This document shows positions 21,676 through 34,535 of a stretch of 64,000 nucleotides of DNA, in pieces. Numbering within the stretch: position 1 is the first letter of the stretch; every line of letters starts with the position of its first letter. The stretch is taken from the NCBI RefSeq assembly GCF_018691265.1, contig NW_024881324.1, positions 9,179,730-9,243,729 on the forward strand, read 5' to 3'. The position numbers were made by a program, and so were the translations under genes. The notes below the pieces were generated by a model. That model had not been told where the DNA came from. It saw nothing but the letters and a program-made list of their open reading frames with translations, and did not search any database. This DNA comes from Tyto alba (Eukaryota > Chordata > Aves > Strigiformes > Tytonidae).

Positions 21676-24600
21676 TTTCCTCAGGGAAGTCAAAAATGTA
21701 CACGATCTGAACAATAACGTATTTGGAATGTATTCTTTAAGTGTCACTCGTGTGAACATAATAAAATATGACTAACGTCTTTATTTTTTGTGTATTCATT
21801 TACAAATGAGTGTATCTCCTGTCAGAACAGGGATGTTGATGATGTTCTCCAGAACTCTGTGATTGCTTTCAGATGGAAGGAAATTAGATTAGTAGACACA
21901 GAGAACCAATGCTGTCTCTTTAAAGCCACAAGTATCTCATGCAAATTAACATTTAGTGAAACGAGAGCAGAGCATTCATGAAGAGTAAGCAAGTATGTAG
22001 TACTACACTGTGACTCAAAGAGAAAAATCTTATGGTCTAAGATGCTGAGGTCCTTTGCAAGTGAATTCAAAGGAAAGGCTGCCGTTAATTTCTTTATTTT
22101 ACCACACTGTGGCTAGATATGAGTTGTAGGGTTGCTGAACAAATCATCGTTTGTCATGCTTTGTCGTACAGACAATGGAATATTTAAGTAAAAAAATGTT
22201 TACCTTATCATTGTCTTGATTTTTAAAAAGAAGCAATCAAGTTCCTCTTTAAAAAACAATAGCTTCAGTAGCTTTGAAATAACAGTAAGTCCTTAAATGC
22301 AGATCTGAAATAAGATGCTTTTGTTGTTGTTGTTGTTGTTGCTTTTTTTAAACAGAGAAAGCAGTTCATCAAGGGATTAAGAAAACTGATGAATCCTCTG
22401 AAGTCTTAAAATCAAGACTGATTTAGTCTTTTGAATAAGTTGTCAGTAAGTTACAGGTCATTGATCTAGAAGGAAGACCAGCTAAGCTACCAGTGACCAC
22501 TCCAGGATGAACCACAGCCACAGTTAGCCCCATAAACTGTTCCAGCAGTGACCAGTGGAAAATAAGCACTAAGCCCTTTTCTAGAGGTGCTGAACTGGTC
22601 TAGGCAACCTCTCAAGTAATAACTTTTTGCGACCTGTTAGGTGCTTTATGGCCTGTGGTCTTAAGCTGTCTGAGGTCTCCATCCATGTCCCGGTCTCCAC
22701 ATGCCTCCTCTGACATTGCTGCTACCCCTATGGCTGGTGTGAGCAGACGCATGGAAACTAAACTGCCGCCTTATTCCTGGAAGTGATCGCTTCATCTTGG
22801 GGTTAAAGTACGCCAGCAAGGCACAGAGGGGAAGCTGGGCTCTGTGGAAAATGCTTGGTTTCCAGGGATGTCAAGGCAGCGCTGCTAACAAGGATTAACA
22901 TTCAACCAAAATGACGGTGCAGGCCTAAGGAGAATTCACCGTCCTCTTTGTGGGAGAGGGCTCTTGGCTGCTAGCAGGGAGCAGGTGGAGGCCACAAGCC
23001 CTCCTAAGAGACATGTGTTGTCCCTTTAAATCATACCTGGTACAGAGACTTATCTGGGAGTTCACTTGCCAGGTTTTTTTCTGTCTGTTAAGGGCGTTAT
23101 GGTCTAGACAGATTAGATTAGCATCTATCCTGTAAACACTTAGGGTTGGGAAATAACTCTTAGCCTTTCTTAAAGCGTCTTACCCGCATATAAGGCAGTG
23201 TGGTTTCTAAAGCCTGCTACAGTCACTCTGATCAATGCTATGCATATTTTGATAAGTGCAATGAGTTTTTAGGGGAGGAGGGAAATGGGCTAGAATGGGC
23301 TGCTTACCTGTTTGAACAGACCCAGGAATTGAAAACTTGGATTTTTGACTCTTACGTCCTTTAATGCCCCCCAACTGAGAGGCTGTTCTGGTCTATTGAA
23401 CAAATCCTTCCTACCTCATGGGTCACTGACCTACCAGACCTTCAGAGCCAATGGGCTCAAGCCTGCTGCCAAGCCTGCACGTCTTGTTCACATGCTAAAA
23501 ATCTTACCTTTCATTGAGAAAAAGTGCAACATATGAATAACAGCTATTTTCTACCCTCACTCTATCTACCTCTTCACAAAAAAATGATACACATGGGCCT
23601 GGGCCCCAAAGCTCTCATGCAAATTCAGAACTGAAGTTTACCCAATTCAGCCAATATTGGTAAATCTGGGCTCATGCCTTAGTTTCAAGACAGAGGTAAG
23701 TACAAGTTGCTTTATGTCCAAGACCAGGGTTACTTTGTATCTATATTTTCACTGTACTGTCAAAAAGAAAACTAAGACAGTATTAACCAGAAATACAATA
23801 ATAGTCCCGAAATATCTTGTACACAGAAAAGAGCTATATTTCTTTTTTTTTCAAAAGGTATCATATGCCACAAGACTGCAGTCACCTGCAGCACAAGAAT
23901 GGCAAATTTGGACGGTGCATAAACATTAAAAATTTACGTGGGGTAATTTTGGTAGGAAGGAATTGCTATATCCCCTTGGATTTGTTCCGCAGTCATGGTC
24001 AACTGGAAAATCCTCAGGCAGAGATGAGCTGCAGGCATGACAGTGAATTGCCTGGAGGGTAAGAAGTCCTCAGCCTGCAAGTCTTTGACCAACAACCTTG
24101 GTGAGCATGGTAAACATTTACCTTCCATCTGATTACAGGCTGAGGGGGTAGTTTTCCTGTTTCTTCTGCAAGGTCACAGGGATATGTCCAAAGAACCCTG
24201 AAAATCCATAGTTTAAAAAAGAAAAATGTCCTGGGAAAAGTGACAGGAAGGCGGAGGTAGGATATGATTTCAATTCCGTTATTTCTGCTTGTGCAGACCA
24301 TTTCATAACTAGACTGTCATCGCTTTAATTTCTTACTGCACATAGGCAGCACCTTTCTCTCAGAGATTTTCCAGATCCTTATTCAGCAGAGGCCTTTCTA
24401 CTAGAGGCAACAATTGTTCCTGTATTGGCTGAAATGTCATACCATGTCTTTCTTTCACATTTTCCACAGGAGAGCTCCCATTCATATCTGTCTTCTTCCT
24501 TTGGATCTGCCCTCATATCATCCTCATATGATATTATTCATTTATTTATACTTACGGTAATGAAAGATACTTATTCAAAGCTCTAGAAGCCCATAGCAAT

Positions 24601-25500
24601 TACAAGAAAAACACAACAGTGTAAAAGCAGTTTTCTCAAAAAGAACTTAGCTGGGTACCCAGGTACATCAGAAACGCCTGCCTGCTGAAATAACATCTTC
24701 AGCCTTCTCCCAGGGCATGTGTCTTTCAACACAGGGCCTCTCCAGAAATCATGAAATACAAACCCTTGTGAAGTATAGGTTCTATCTTAGGGATAGACTC
24801 ACTTCTGCATGGATTGTTCTTCCATGGTGTCAGGTGGGGCCAAGAGAGTGGAATGGGCACCTGGGGGCAGGACCATCTTATGACAAGCTGTTCCTCGCCA
24901 AGAGATGTTAATTCTGAAATGGTTCCTCACTGCAGATTTTTCACAGTTTATATTCTCATCTTCTTTGCATAACAGGACATAAGAATGGCCACACAGTGGC
25001 CGTAGGACAACAGTGGTCATAAACAGACTCTTAAGGAGACATGGGCATTATGTACTACTTCCTCTGCATACTCTCCAGCCTCCCACTATTTTCAGTTTAA
25101 GGGACTTCCTGAGCAGGATGTGGTTTCTGCCTATTCAGTAAGCCTCAATGAATTTATCTCTCAAGACTTGCACAGTCTCCTCCATCCATCAGCATGTGTA
25201 AACTGTAAGCATCCACAATCCGCTATGTCACGCTGTACACGTTGAGTTCCTGATGCAGGAAGAATCACCTCATCCTGCCCACTTCATTCAATGTTCCCAG
25301 CTCTTGCACTGAGACAGAGAATGGCCAGTCCCTATCCATACTTCTCATGCTTCCTGGAACTTTGCAGACACCTATCATATTCCCCCCAAATTATCTTTCT
25401 TTCAGGCTGGAAAGGTTGTTACACAAACGCATCTGTTACAGACTTCACTGCTTCTGCCGCAGTTCTAACCTGGTTTTGAGTTCCTCTGTCTTGGTATTAG
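21676..25500. other. Noncoding stretch, no gene seen
   Basis: Contains a (TTG)7 repeat at 22321-22341 and otherwise unremarkable sequence. Frames stay under about 100 codons and none is recognised. The part at 22480-22940 is more GC-balanced and may be an old degenerate repeat, but no family was identified. Confidence 0.5.
22321..22341 (+). repeat. (TTG)7 microsatellite
   Basis: Seven uninterrupted TTG units, followed by a T-rich stretch. Confidence 0.85.
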
Positions 25501-25632
25501 TTCTGTGACATCCTCACTCCCTCCGTTCTTCTGCCTGTAGAACAGGGATAATAAAAATTATCCTTTTACCTTGTGGAACAGTGGTGACACAGTGAAGTAC
25601 ATGTTTTACGACTATTAAAGCAATACTGAATG
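25501..25632 (+). repeat. Probable MIR-like SINE remnant
   Basis: The succession TTCTGTGACATCCTCACTCC, TTCTTCTGCCTGTAGAACAG, GGATAATAAAAATTATC, then ACATGTTTTACGACTATTAA matches the order and spacing of the MIR 3' half (CTGTGTGACCTTGG, CTCATCTGTAAAATGGGGAT, AATACATGTAAAGCGC). MIR is an ancient tRNA-derived SINE shared by mammals, with rare copies in birds and reptiles. The copy is heavily diverged and lacks a clear tRNA-like head. Confidence 0.5.
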
Positions 25633-28499
25633 CTCTCTTTTCCCAAGGCTTAACCAAGGACTCAGAAAAGCAACAATCCACATATCAAGGACAACAGAAA
25701 ACAGTATTAATATAAACAAATATAAACCCATGATTCTATCTAGATTTTTTTCATCCTTGTTTAGTAACACAGACTGTCTAAAACCCTTCCCATTTCATAA
25801 ACTACCTCTGTCAACCAACCCACTCTGGTGTTAAAAATCTGAAGCGATAGGACATACCCCACCAACCTCAGGAGATTATTTCACACACTTATATGTGTAA
25901 CAGGTCTGAAAAATATGACATGCTACAAAAGTGGGATAAGCAGGTGGTTTTCCTGCCATTTAATCTGTCTCTCCCCTTTTCATGATACATCTCATTTATT
26001 AGGACATAAATATTAAGTAATTTCTCTCCCTTATTTGGCCCACCTTCAGCTAGGTGTGTAAACCTGGTACCTAATGTAAGGTGTACAAATCGTCCCATTG
26101 TCTTAATGATTCTGAATCATACATTTAAAGTCAGCTATGTGCTTGGGGGTATGTCTTCGTGAACAAGTTACAGTGAGGCAGTCACGGGTGTGGATTTATA
26201 GGACACCAGCTACTCAGCAATAACTGCACGGATGAACACCCTCTGCCTGGTGGTAAATGCCAAGCAGGTTAGCCTAGAGAGTCCCAGCCACAATCACCTC
26301 TGCCTCCCCACAATCGCTTTTGCTGCTATTCTCTGAAGACTGCTCCTTCCACCAGTCCGTCCCCAGCAGTAACATTATGCCCAGAAGTAAACATGATAGT
26401 TGCATATAGAGGCACTACCACCTCCCTCACCGCCAAAGTGATCCACCTCCAGACACAGCTCAAATAATTATTTTTTTTTTAACATATCCCTCTAATCTTG
26501 CAAACTGAAGCAAATATTTAAGAGACCTTGTCTCCCTTGCTGCATTACTATTTCAGCCCTTTTTTTGTTTATATTAGTAGGATGCTGTTTGCAGAGTCTT
26601 CATCGTTTATCACACACGAGTCCTCTAATTCTTAAGCCCCTCTGTTTCCCTCTGCTGGTTAAAAATGTATAGCGGGGGGGAGCAGGGAGGGTGGGAAACG
26701 GCAAGCAATTCCTCAAATAATTCTCACAGTCAAACAATGTGCCCAGTGTAGGGGGGGTTGGGGGCAGAGGGGACAGAGCTCGCCAGTAAAGTGTACCAGT
26801 GGTTGCTGCCCCAAAGATACTTCTGAGAGCCTGTAGGTATTGTTACAAAATGTACATACTTCGCAGGGTCCTGCACAGTTTATCAGCTGTACAGAAATTC
26901 CTGTGTAGTTTATAATCTGGGCAAGCATCCCAGCCCCAGCGTTGTCTCTCGCTAGAGTCTCTTCAGAGTATCAGAGGTTCCCAGGAATGCTCCCAGAAGC
27001 TTTTAGCTCAGTGTGAGTCACTGCCAAGTTGAATGGTTTCTTCGAGTCCCTTGTAGCGATTATCCTGAAAACTGCAGAAGAGGAACTTGCAGGCTCTGTA
27101 AGAGTCCCTAAAAGGCTCAACTTGTACAGGAGCCATGGCCTGGCCTCTAAAACATTTATCTCAACCTTGCACACATTTAAGGTCTCTCCAATGAAATCAC
27201 AAAATCTACGTGATGTATCTTGAAATTAAAGCCTTTTCATGAGAGTTATTCCTTTGGTGATTTCCTAAAATCTTTGTTTATATTCTAATAATCCCTCAGA
27301 TCCCTAAATGAGGATCAACGCCCCTTTCCTGTTTGAACTAGATGCTCAAATCAGTTATATGAGGCCAAGTTTCCTCCCTGGGCAGTTTACAACATAAGCA
27401 CACAGGTTATGTCGTGCACAGTAAATGATGCAGTCAAATATTCCATTATTTGACATATCTCAGAACAGTTATCTCCTGAGAAAAGATTGCATTTTCGAGG
27501 CCAGCTGATTTTTCAGAAATAGCAAACAATCAGTGGGGCAAAAAGGGTAGATTCCTCCAAACGTAAAATGACAATGTTTACTTGTTTTAACCTACAAAAA
27601 TTATAATTTCCCAAAACCAAATTGAAAGAACAAATTCCAACAACAACCAAGCCCCTTTTATTCTTATTCTAAAGAACTGTAACTTGATATTCCCTACTTA
27701 CTGTGCTAGCTGAGGATTCGCCTGTCTTCTTACATGTTAGCATTTCTGATACTTCTTACTAGCCAAAATGTTCATTGGGTTTCTTAAGTTCCAGTATATT
27801 GCTTCTTCTGAATCTGTTACTCTTGTAGTAGCACTTTCCCTTAGTAGCACATTGAATTCATATAGTTTATGGTCACCAGTTCCTAGATTCCTTACAGTGC
27901 TCAAGTCTGCAGTGAACAGAAAGATAAGATATCAGCTTGAAATCTCTACTATCCGGACAACAGACCAAAAATTGTTTTTTACTTATTTCAGGACTTCAGA
28001 CTCGGAATATCCATGTGTATAATTAAAATCTGGATTGTTAAAATGTACTGAAAATACATTTACCATGAAAATGTTTCACCTATTAGTTATTCCACTTCAA
28101 ACTCTTCAACTCTGCAGTGTTACTATTTTGTTTTGTTTTGAAGTTTGTTCCTTTTAAGCTAACCCCAAAGAATTTCACTCTCACCCATTGTGGTTATCAA
28201 GCTGTAGTTTGCCAGCATTGTACGTATTTGTGATACACAACTCCCTTCTGCTCTTCCCAGCTTTTTCTTGTATACGTTGATTAATATGCCTTCTGTATCA
28301 ATATTCCTGTTAGGAGAATTAGCTCACTCTCATCGGGAATGCTCACCAGATAATCATCTCCATCACTTGGTAACGCTGCTCCCAGTCTGTTGTATAACTC
28401 CTGTATAGGGACACTTGGTATGTAAATACTCTCCTTAATCTTCATCTTTCATTTCAAGGATAAAACAAAACAAAACAATAACAAAACCTCCTCTATTTT
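25633..28499. other. Noncoding stretch, no gene seen
   Basis: No gene or clear repeat family. A G-rich patch at 26665-26780 includes GTAGGGGGGGTTGGGGGCAG (26747-26766), a quadruplex-type motif. The rest is AT-rich unique-looking sequence. Confidence 0.5.
26747..26771 (+). other. G-quadruplex-type motif
   Basis: Runs of 7, 5 and 4 G are separated by two- to four-base spacers. Splitting the G7 run gives four G3 tracts with short loops, the standard pattern. Whether it folds or acts is unknown. Confidence 0.4.
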
Positions 28500-28690
28500 G
28501 CATGCTGGGAGAACATGCCATTAATATTAATTAATTTATTTATTTAAAGTTGGTAAAAGAATTTGCTCTTAGGCTGGGAATGTGACTGCCAAGTTTCCTG
28601 CCTGCAATTTGTTACGGCTCAGTAGTAAACTCCTGAAAATAGGAATTTGAAATGGAAATAGTGACAGGCCTTTTAACTACGCTATAATAA
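28500..28690. promoter_or_regulatory. Candidate conserved noncoding element
   Basis: Contains CCATTAATATTAATTAATTT at 28517-28536 with multiple TAAT homeodomain cores. It is followed by unique sequence without simple repeats, including TTAGGCTGGGAATGTGACTG. The texture resembles a homeodomain-responsive element. Only motif content supports it. Confidence 0.22.
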
Positions 28691-29250
28691 GCAGGGTGTT
28701 TTATCTTGCATACTGTATGTCGTTACACAATGGCAGCCTATCATAATGTGCACGGAAAACAAACAGGGTCTCTTTAGATCGCTCTCCTGGCTAAAACTGG
28801 GCAGACAGAGGAAGTAAAACAGTCTGAAAAGACAAAAGACTAGAAGGTCAAGAACACCACACCCAGACCTAAGCCCTTCTGTTACGCAGTGGAGCACAGG
28901 GATCTTCGAGAACTTGCTCTTGAATAATTTGACTTTGATCAGCTTGCCATAAAAAAAGAGGTGTAGTCTGCTACATTGCTAAAGGGAGTAAAGAACGAGG
29001 CTTTCCTTAAGTCTTAAGCTGGAAATTAATGTACCCAGACCTGCCCTGTTATGCAGAAGAAAGCTCCAAAAAGTATCTATTTCTTGCAAATGTTATTTAT
29101 CTGCCTGTAATAGTGCATGCCATGTAATTCTGCGTATATAAACCACATGAACATTAAAGCAGGTTTGCATATGAGCTTTCAAGCATCGGTTGAAAAATGT
29201 AGTTTTTCAGAGTTGCTGAACACCCAGAGTCCTAACATGACAGCCAAGTT

Positions 29251-29290
29251 TCTCCAAATTTACACCTGTGTAAATGACAGCAGTACTGCA
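29251..29290 (+). repeat. Fragment of ancient amniote repeat (same family as 13455-13790)
   Basis: CTCCAAATTTACACCTGTGT followed by AAATGACAGCAG shows the GATTTACACC and GTGTAA core shared with the pieces at about 13.7 and 47.8 kb. The fragment is short, so the family assignment is tentative. Confidence 0.35.
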
Positions 29291-29369
29291 TCTTTGTGAA
29301 AATAAAATACTACTACTGTTTTTTACAAGATACTTGGCAACCAGGAAAATAACTGAAGCATATGTACAA

Positions 29370-29440
29370 AACAGAGTCTCTGGGACTTGAACCAGGCACT
29401 TCTGGTTTGTAGCACACATGCTTAAATGCCATATATTGAA
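29370..29440 (-). repeat. Probable tRNA-derived SINE remnant (MIR-like head)
   Basis: On the minus strand the segment reads GGCATTTAAGCATG, then AACCAGAAGTGCCTGGTTCA, then AGTCCCAG. This matches a tRNA-like A/B-box arrangement with a GGTTCAAGTCC B box and the MIR head (GTGGTTAAGAGC, CCAGACTGCCTGGGTTCGAA). The downstream part is too diverged to follow. A decayed tRNA pseudogene is an alternative. Confidence 0.45.
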
Positions 29441-30103
29441 CTGCCACATCATGTCTATTTTTACTAATTGAGTTTACTTACTTGTGTTTGGGCACTGTAC
29501 CAGCTACTCAGCAAGACCAAGAGATTAATGTAAAAGCCTCTCTGCATTTAGAAAGTATAGGCACTCTAGATTTACAGCTGCTTATTTTGAGGGTGGCTGA
29601 CTGCTGATCCTGATGTCTTTGAGTAACAGATGGTTTTGTGAGCTGCCCTGATAATGAAAATGATATAATTTGCCTCTTAAGATTAAAGTAAAGCAGAGAG
29701 GCAGAACAAAAGAAAAAGCAATGTCTTCACTGTCTACAAATAGCATACCTGAGTGTGTGGGGGGGAAAAGCCTAAGCAAAACTGAAGGCTATCAATAGTC
29801 TTAGAAATTCACATGAGGAAAAACTTGCATAAAATAACCCGGCCTGATCTGGACTGTGAAAGCATTGGCCCCTGTAATGTTAGAATTTATAGCTTTAATC
29901 TTCTTAAGAGCTGCATGGCTCTTCTCACATGCAGGGAAAACAGATTTGATGTTTCTGAGATTAAAACTACTGAGCTGAACTTTGCTTGTTATTGGCCAGA
30001 AGCATTTGGAAACCTAATAAAGCATTCCATTAAAATCTTGGCATTTTAGTAACACAAAAGAAAGGCTTCTCAAAATGCAAGTCCAAGGCAAAAGGACACT
30101 TTT

Positions 30104-30129
30104 TTGGGGGGAGGGAGAGGGGGGGGGAG
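30104..30129 (+). other. G-rich quadruplex-type motif
   Basis: TTGGGGGGAGGGAGAGGGGG continues into a nine-G run, giving at least four G3 tracts with one- to three-base loops. It is isolated in AT-rich DNA. Confidence 0.4.
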
Positions 30130-30852
30130 ATTGTGGAATTTGTATTTTAACAAAGTTTTCAATGACTTAAAAATAGATCAAAGGAAACATGAGGTAGAAT
30201 GGAACAATAAATGCTTGATGTTGTAGCAATGTGCAATTCTTTGTTATTTAAACTTTATTACATTTGAGGACAGTTTTTCATGTTCTTTTAAACCTCATAC
30301 TTTTGCGAGTCTATGAGTAGCTGGAAAAAGTACAACACTCATCACTGACTCACTGTGTGGTCTCTAACAGGTAACGTAAGGCCTGATTTCTTAAAATTAT
30401 GAGCATTCACAACCATGGCTGAGATCAACATGAGCTGCTAGTATTCTGGGCTTCAGATGATCTGCTTTACTTTGGGAAAAAAAAAAAAAAAAGTTCCATT
30501 AAGGCTGACTAGGCTACAATTTTAGCTGCACAGGAAGCTGATGCTGAACACAGTTATGCACCTATAGCCAGTATATGATTTGATTTGATCTATGAGGGTG
30601 CAACTAATATTTCTGTAGAAAGAGGCATAATACTCATGGTGATGGTAAGACCTATGAGGTCAAATCTGTAACACAGCTGAATAAGGGTAATGATCTTGCC
30701 AGCAGTGGTAAAACCTTGTACAGTACCATTTGGGCAAATGAGATGAGAGCTGCCTGGTGCTGGCTGCACTGTTGAAAGCCCCTGCTTGCCTTCTCCACCA
30801 AGGTACAGTGAAAAGGAGGTTCATAAACTGCTGCTTTTACTGTGTTCTGCAG

Positions 30853-30871
30853 GCAAACAAACAAACAAACA
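30853..30871 (+). repeat. (AAAC)n microsatellite
   Basis: Four to five CAAA/AAAC units at AGGCAAACAAACAAACAAAC. Confidence 0.8.
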
Positions 30872-32134
30872 GAAATAAAGGCTTATAATCAAGCATAAAA
30901 GAAGTAAAGCTTCATAACCAACCCTAAATATGACAGGTCTCTTACTAGGGTTCATTGAAGCGGTTTGGGGTTATGTCACAAGCTAAACAACATTAATTCT
31001 AATGTTCTTTGAAATGGCTTGGTCCTGTCTGTACTGGCAAAGCCAACCATGAAAGCTGTGCTAGAGTTTGCCTACACATTGTTATATCTAATTCAGATCT
31101 TCTAATTATGGTCTACTTATAAGTTGCCCTGTAGAAGCAGAAAGTACACAGGCTATCTTCTGGAAAGCTTGTGGTTAAAACCCTGGGATGACTGTAGTGA
31201 TAATCAGGTGACAATCAAATGCCTACAAACAAATTTTAGCCTGGATTTTACCCCACCCAGAGAACCAGAGTGTTGAATGTGGATCGCACGGCTGGTGTGA
31301 ATGAGTCCTACACAGGTAACACAAGCTCATCCCACTGTAAACAACTGCACAGAGTTCACTTATGCAATCCAATTTTCTGCCCTTTCAAAAGAAATTCGCC
31401 TTTACACAGCTGAACATTGCAGGGTGCTCATAAACTGGCTGCTAACATGGCTGGTATGCTTTATTTCATGTGGTGCTAACATATGAAGAGCTATCTACTG
31501 TAACAGATGCTCTTTGACAGTGCAAAATAATAGCACTCAGACTTAAACTGTAAATTATAAACAATCCCTCTCTAACTACAAAATGAATACACAGACTGGG
31601 GAGTCTTGTCAACTAAGATATTAGTAAATCAAGCTGAGGAAGACAAATTATTCACTAAAGCTAAAGTAACTAAAATTTTATTCAGTTAACACCACTGTCA
31701 TTAGAGTGCTCCTGTTCTTTGCCATAATTACTAGATACGAAAGAGTAATTATAAGCGACACATGGTAAAATCAGTTACGTGTTTACTTGCTATGTAAAAC
31801 CAACAGAAAGTGTTTCTATTCTTTCTTTTTATTAATTTCTAGAAAAGATGCCATGTAAATACTACTGGTAAGATGGCTGGCCGCATCAAGACAGCCCTTT
31901 CCCAAGGGATTTCATAATTATGTTTTCCCCACCAAACCACAGACAGGGCCGTGAATTAAAAGTGACCTTGTTGGCCCAGTGGTACAGCTGCCATGTATTT
32001 GATTACAAACTTACTAGTACTAATGCCAAGGAGGGGAGTTACAACATAAGCTGAAAATGAAATCAAGCGTAGCTTTCTGCACAGAATGTCCCTGGTAACC
32101 TAGCTGCAAAAAGCATTCAACGCACAAAGATGAC

Positions 32135-32155
32135 TTTTTTTTTTTTTTTTTTTTT
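32135..32155 (+). repeat. T21 homopolymer
   Basis: An uninterrupted run of 21 T after AAGATGAC. It could be the A-tail of a minus-strand retroposon, but no element body was recognised to its right. Confidence 0.85.
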
Positions 32156-33884
32156 AACCTTTAAAGAAAATGCATTCCTCCTGTCCTCCCTATGTCTTCA
32201 TGATGTCCTGATGCAAAGTTCTCCACAAGGACGTGCTCGGGTCAAATACCGTAGATTACAAGGTCTGCAGCAACATCTAGAGTACTTGTGACACCTCAAA
32301 TCTAAAACTTCTTCAGAAAGGACAAGGAGGAGTTGGGGGAAGCATGGATAAAGGGATGTACACCCGTGCTACACAGCATGGTGGCTCCTGCCCCATAATG
32401 GCAGCCCCTCAGGGATTCCTGAACATCACGGCGGGGATGGTGAGCACAAAGCTGGCCTTACCAAATGCATGCAACTGACCATGACCTGCAGGAGGAGTAA
32501 AATGAGTAAGCAGTTCATCGTTTTCTTAAGCATGAACAGAGAGACATTTCTGTGTTGCTTAGTTCAGGACCAGACTTGCAAGAGCTGATTCTTACGGCTT
32601 TGGAAGAAACAGGTATGCTCAAGAAAAGACTCCAGCAGCTGTCTGCAGGCAGGATTTAATACCCTTGCATTTCGTGGGGCTGGTGGGCAGGGAGTCTCAA
32701 ACTCCTCTGCATGACAAATGCAGCCAGGTTTTATCTCATGCAAGTGCACTGCCTGCGTCTCCTACAGTACCTGGCGCTAGATCCCAAATGCCAGAGCTAA
32801 ACAAAGGTACACCCAGGTAAAACTGCCTTATCTAGGTCTTAACTTCACACATTAAGGAAGCGGGACTAACTGTGTGGCTCTCCTCCGAGAACCTTCTTTC
32901 TCCTCCCCAGATTAAGTAGTAAACAAGGCACCAACCCCATCAGTTTTGCCAATGCTCATTCAGGGCTTGCTCAGAGGCCTAGTTTGGGTGCTCAAAGAAC
33001 TTCACAGCATTGAAAGGCTTAGCTCAGGAAATACGAAGGGTCAGGGCCTGCCCTCCAGAGCCTGACAAAAGGGTGTATGGTACACCCTCCATTGTGCAGA
33101 GCTGCCTCCAAGGCTCTTTCCCATTTCCCTAGAGATCCAGGGTATTTGTGTGAGAGTTATGAGGAAACCAGCAGAGCAGTTAGCATGCAAGGGGACCTGG
33201 CAGGCTCAGTCGAGATTGCTTTAGTTGATGTAGCAAAAGGACCACTTCCCTTGGTCCTGTCCCGCCAGCCTCCTGCCTGGGATCCAACCCAGCCACAGGC
33301 CGGGTGGTGAGAAGGCTTCTCAGTCCCCACTCGTCAGAGCCAACAAGTAAAACGAAGCCACGAGTCTAATTTTAATGCACCTAGCAGAGTCACTGTGCAA
33401 ATCTGCCACGACGGGCAGTTTGTGCCCATGTTGCAAGCTAAACCCAGAACAGTGGAAGGGTCGTAAAATCAGGATTAGAGTTCAACAAGGAAGCTGATAA
33501 TGAAGAAGCCTGCCCAGACTATGCCCTATTCTAGCCAGTGTTACGTTATCTTCTAATTTTAGAACAGCTGAAAATTTTTCCCAGACCAGAAGTTGACAAG
33601 AGGCTGAGCAACGCCAATGTCGTTAAATCACTGTTTTCAGGCACAGTGTTGTCTCCACACTGCAAGAAGTTGTTTCAGCATGTGAAATTTTACAGGAAGG
33701 CACACACTGTCAGTGGATGCCCATACAGGGAGCTATGTAATATGTTGAAACCATCTGGCATTTTGCGGTTTTGCAGTATCAGTCAGACGCACTGTCTGGA
33801 AACACAGGGCTCAAACCCAGAGTCCTTGATTCAGGTCAGATACCTACAGACGCCTGTGGACATTTGGCCGGACTGAGAGCTGCA

Positions 33885-34535
33885 GAATAAAGCACTTAAT
33901 TAGGCGGCTGCAGTTTATGATTGATTTCAAGGCCAGCCGAGCTAGAGGCCTATTACTGCTTAGGAAGTTGTAGTAAATGTAATTATTATGGCATGTTTGA
34001 TATAATACACGGTCTTCATGAAATGCTCCAAAATATCGTTTTAAAGACTCGTTCTGTTGCTGTTATGCTTTGTACCTTCTGACTAAGGAATAGGCCAGAT
34101 GATGTGAATCCCGTTGTGAAGCTTACTGAAAACTACCACTAAAATTAATAGAGCATAGTTGCAGGAGAGTATTTTGTATAGAATTACCTTCTCTGGAGTG
34201 TGAACAACGCTGCTGAATGCAGGCTCTGGGTTACATTATTCCTGTGATCCAAATTTTTTTAACCAGCTGATGTCACCAGGGAGATTTGAAGTCTTTATAA
34301 TTACTGCTCAAGGCCTAGAGGAAGGAGGGAGGAAAGACAATGAAATTATGTTTCATATGTTGATTCAGAGAGTAACCTGCAGTGGCCTGTTAACTTGTTT
34401 CGTCTATCAGGAAAAGCAAATTAATTCTGTATCCAGTTGCTTTTATGAGTGGCAGCTCAATTTGCTTTCCCAGTTAAGTAGGGAAGAAAGTGGCCTTTTG
34501 TCACAAACAATTGCTTCCTGCAATGCTACAGAATA
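33885..34535. promoter_or_regulatory. Candidate conserved noncoding element with homeodomain motifs
   Basis: The left part carries AAGCACTTAATTAGGCGGCT (33890-33909; TAATTA core and an NKX-type CACTTAA), followed closely by AGTTTATGATTGATTTC (HOX/PBX-type TGATTGAT). The DNA from here to about 34535 is free of simple repeats and reads as balanced unique sequence, as in vertebrate developmental enhancers. An 88-codon frame at 34270-34536 shows no domain signature. The call rests on motif density and texture only. Confidence 0.3.

Larger units (their letters stand above)
28691..33884. other. Noncoding stretch with scattered old repeats
   Basis: No coding sequence recognised. It contains the repeat remnants listed separately (29251-29290, 29370-29440), an A tract near 30478-30492, (AAAC)n at 30853-30871 and T21 at 32135-32155. 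The plus-strand frame of 112 codons at 33538-33876 has no domain signature. The segment 33790-33835 contains GGGCTCAAACCCAGAGTCC, weakly like a SINE B box in reverse. Confidence 0.45.
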
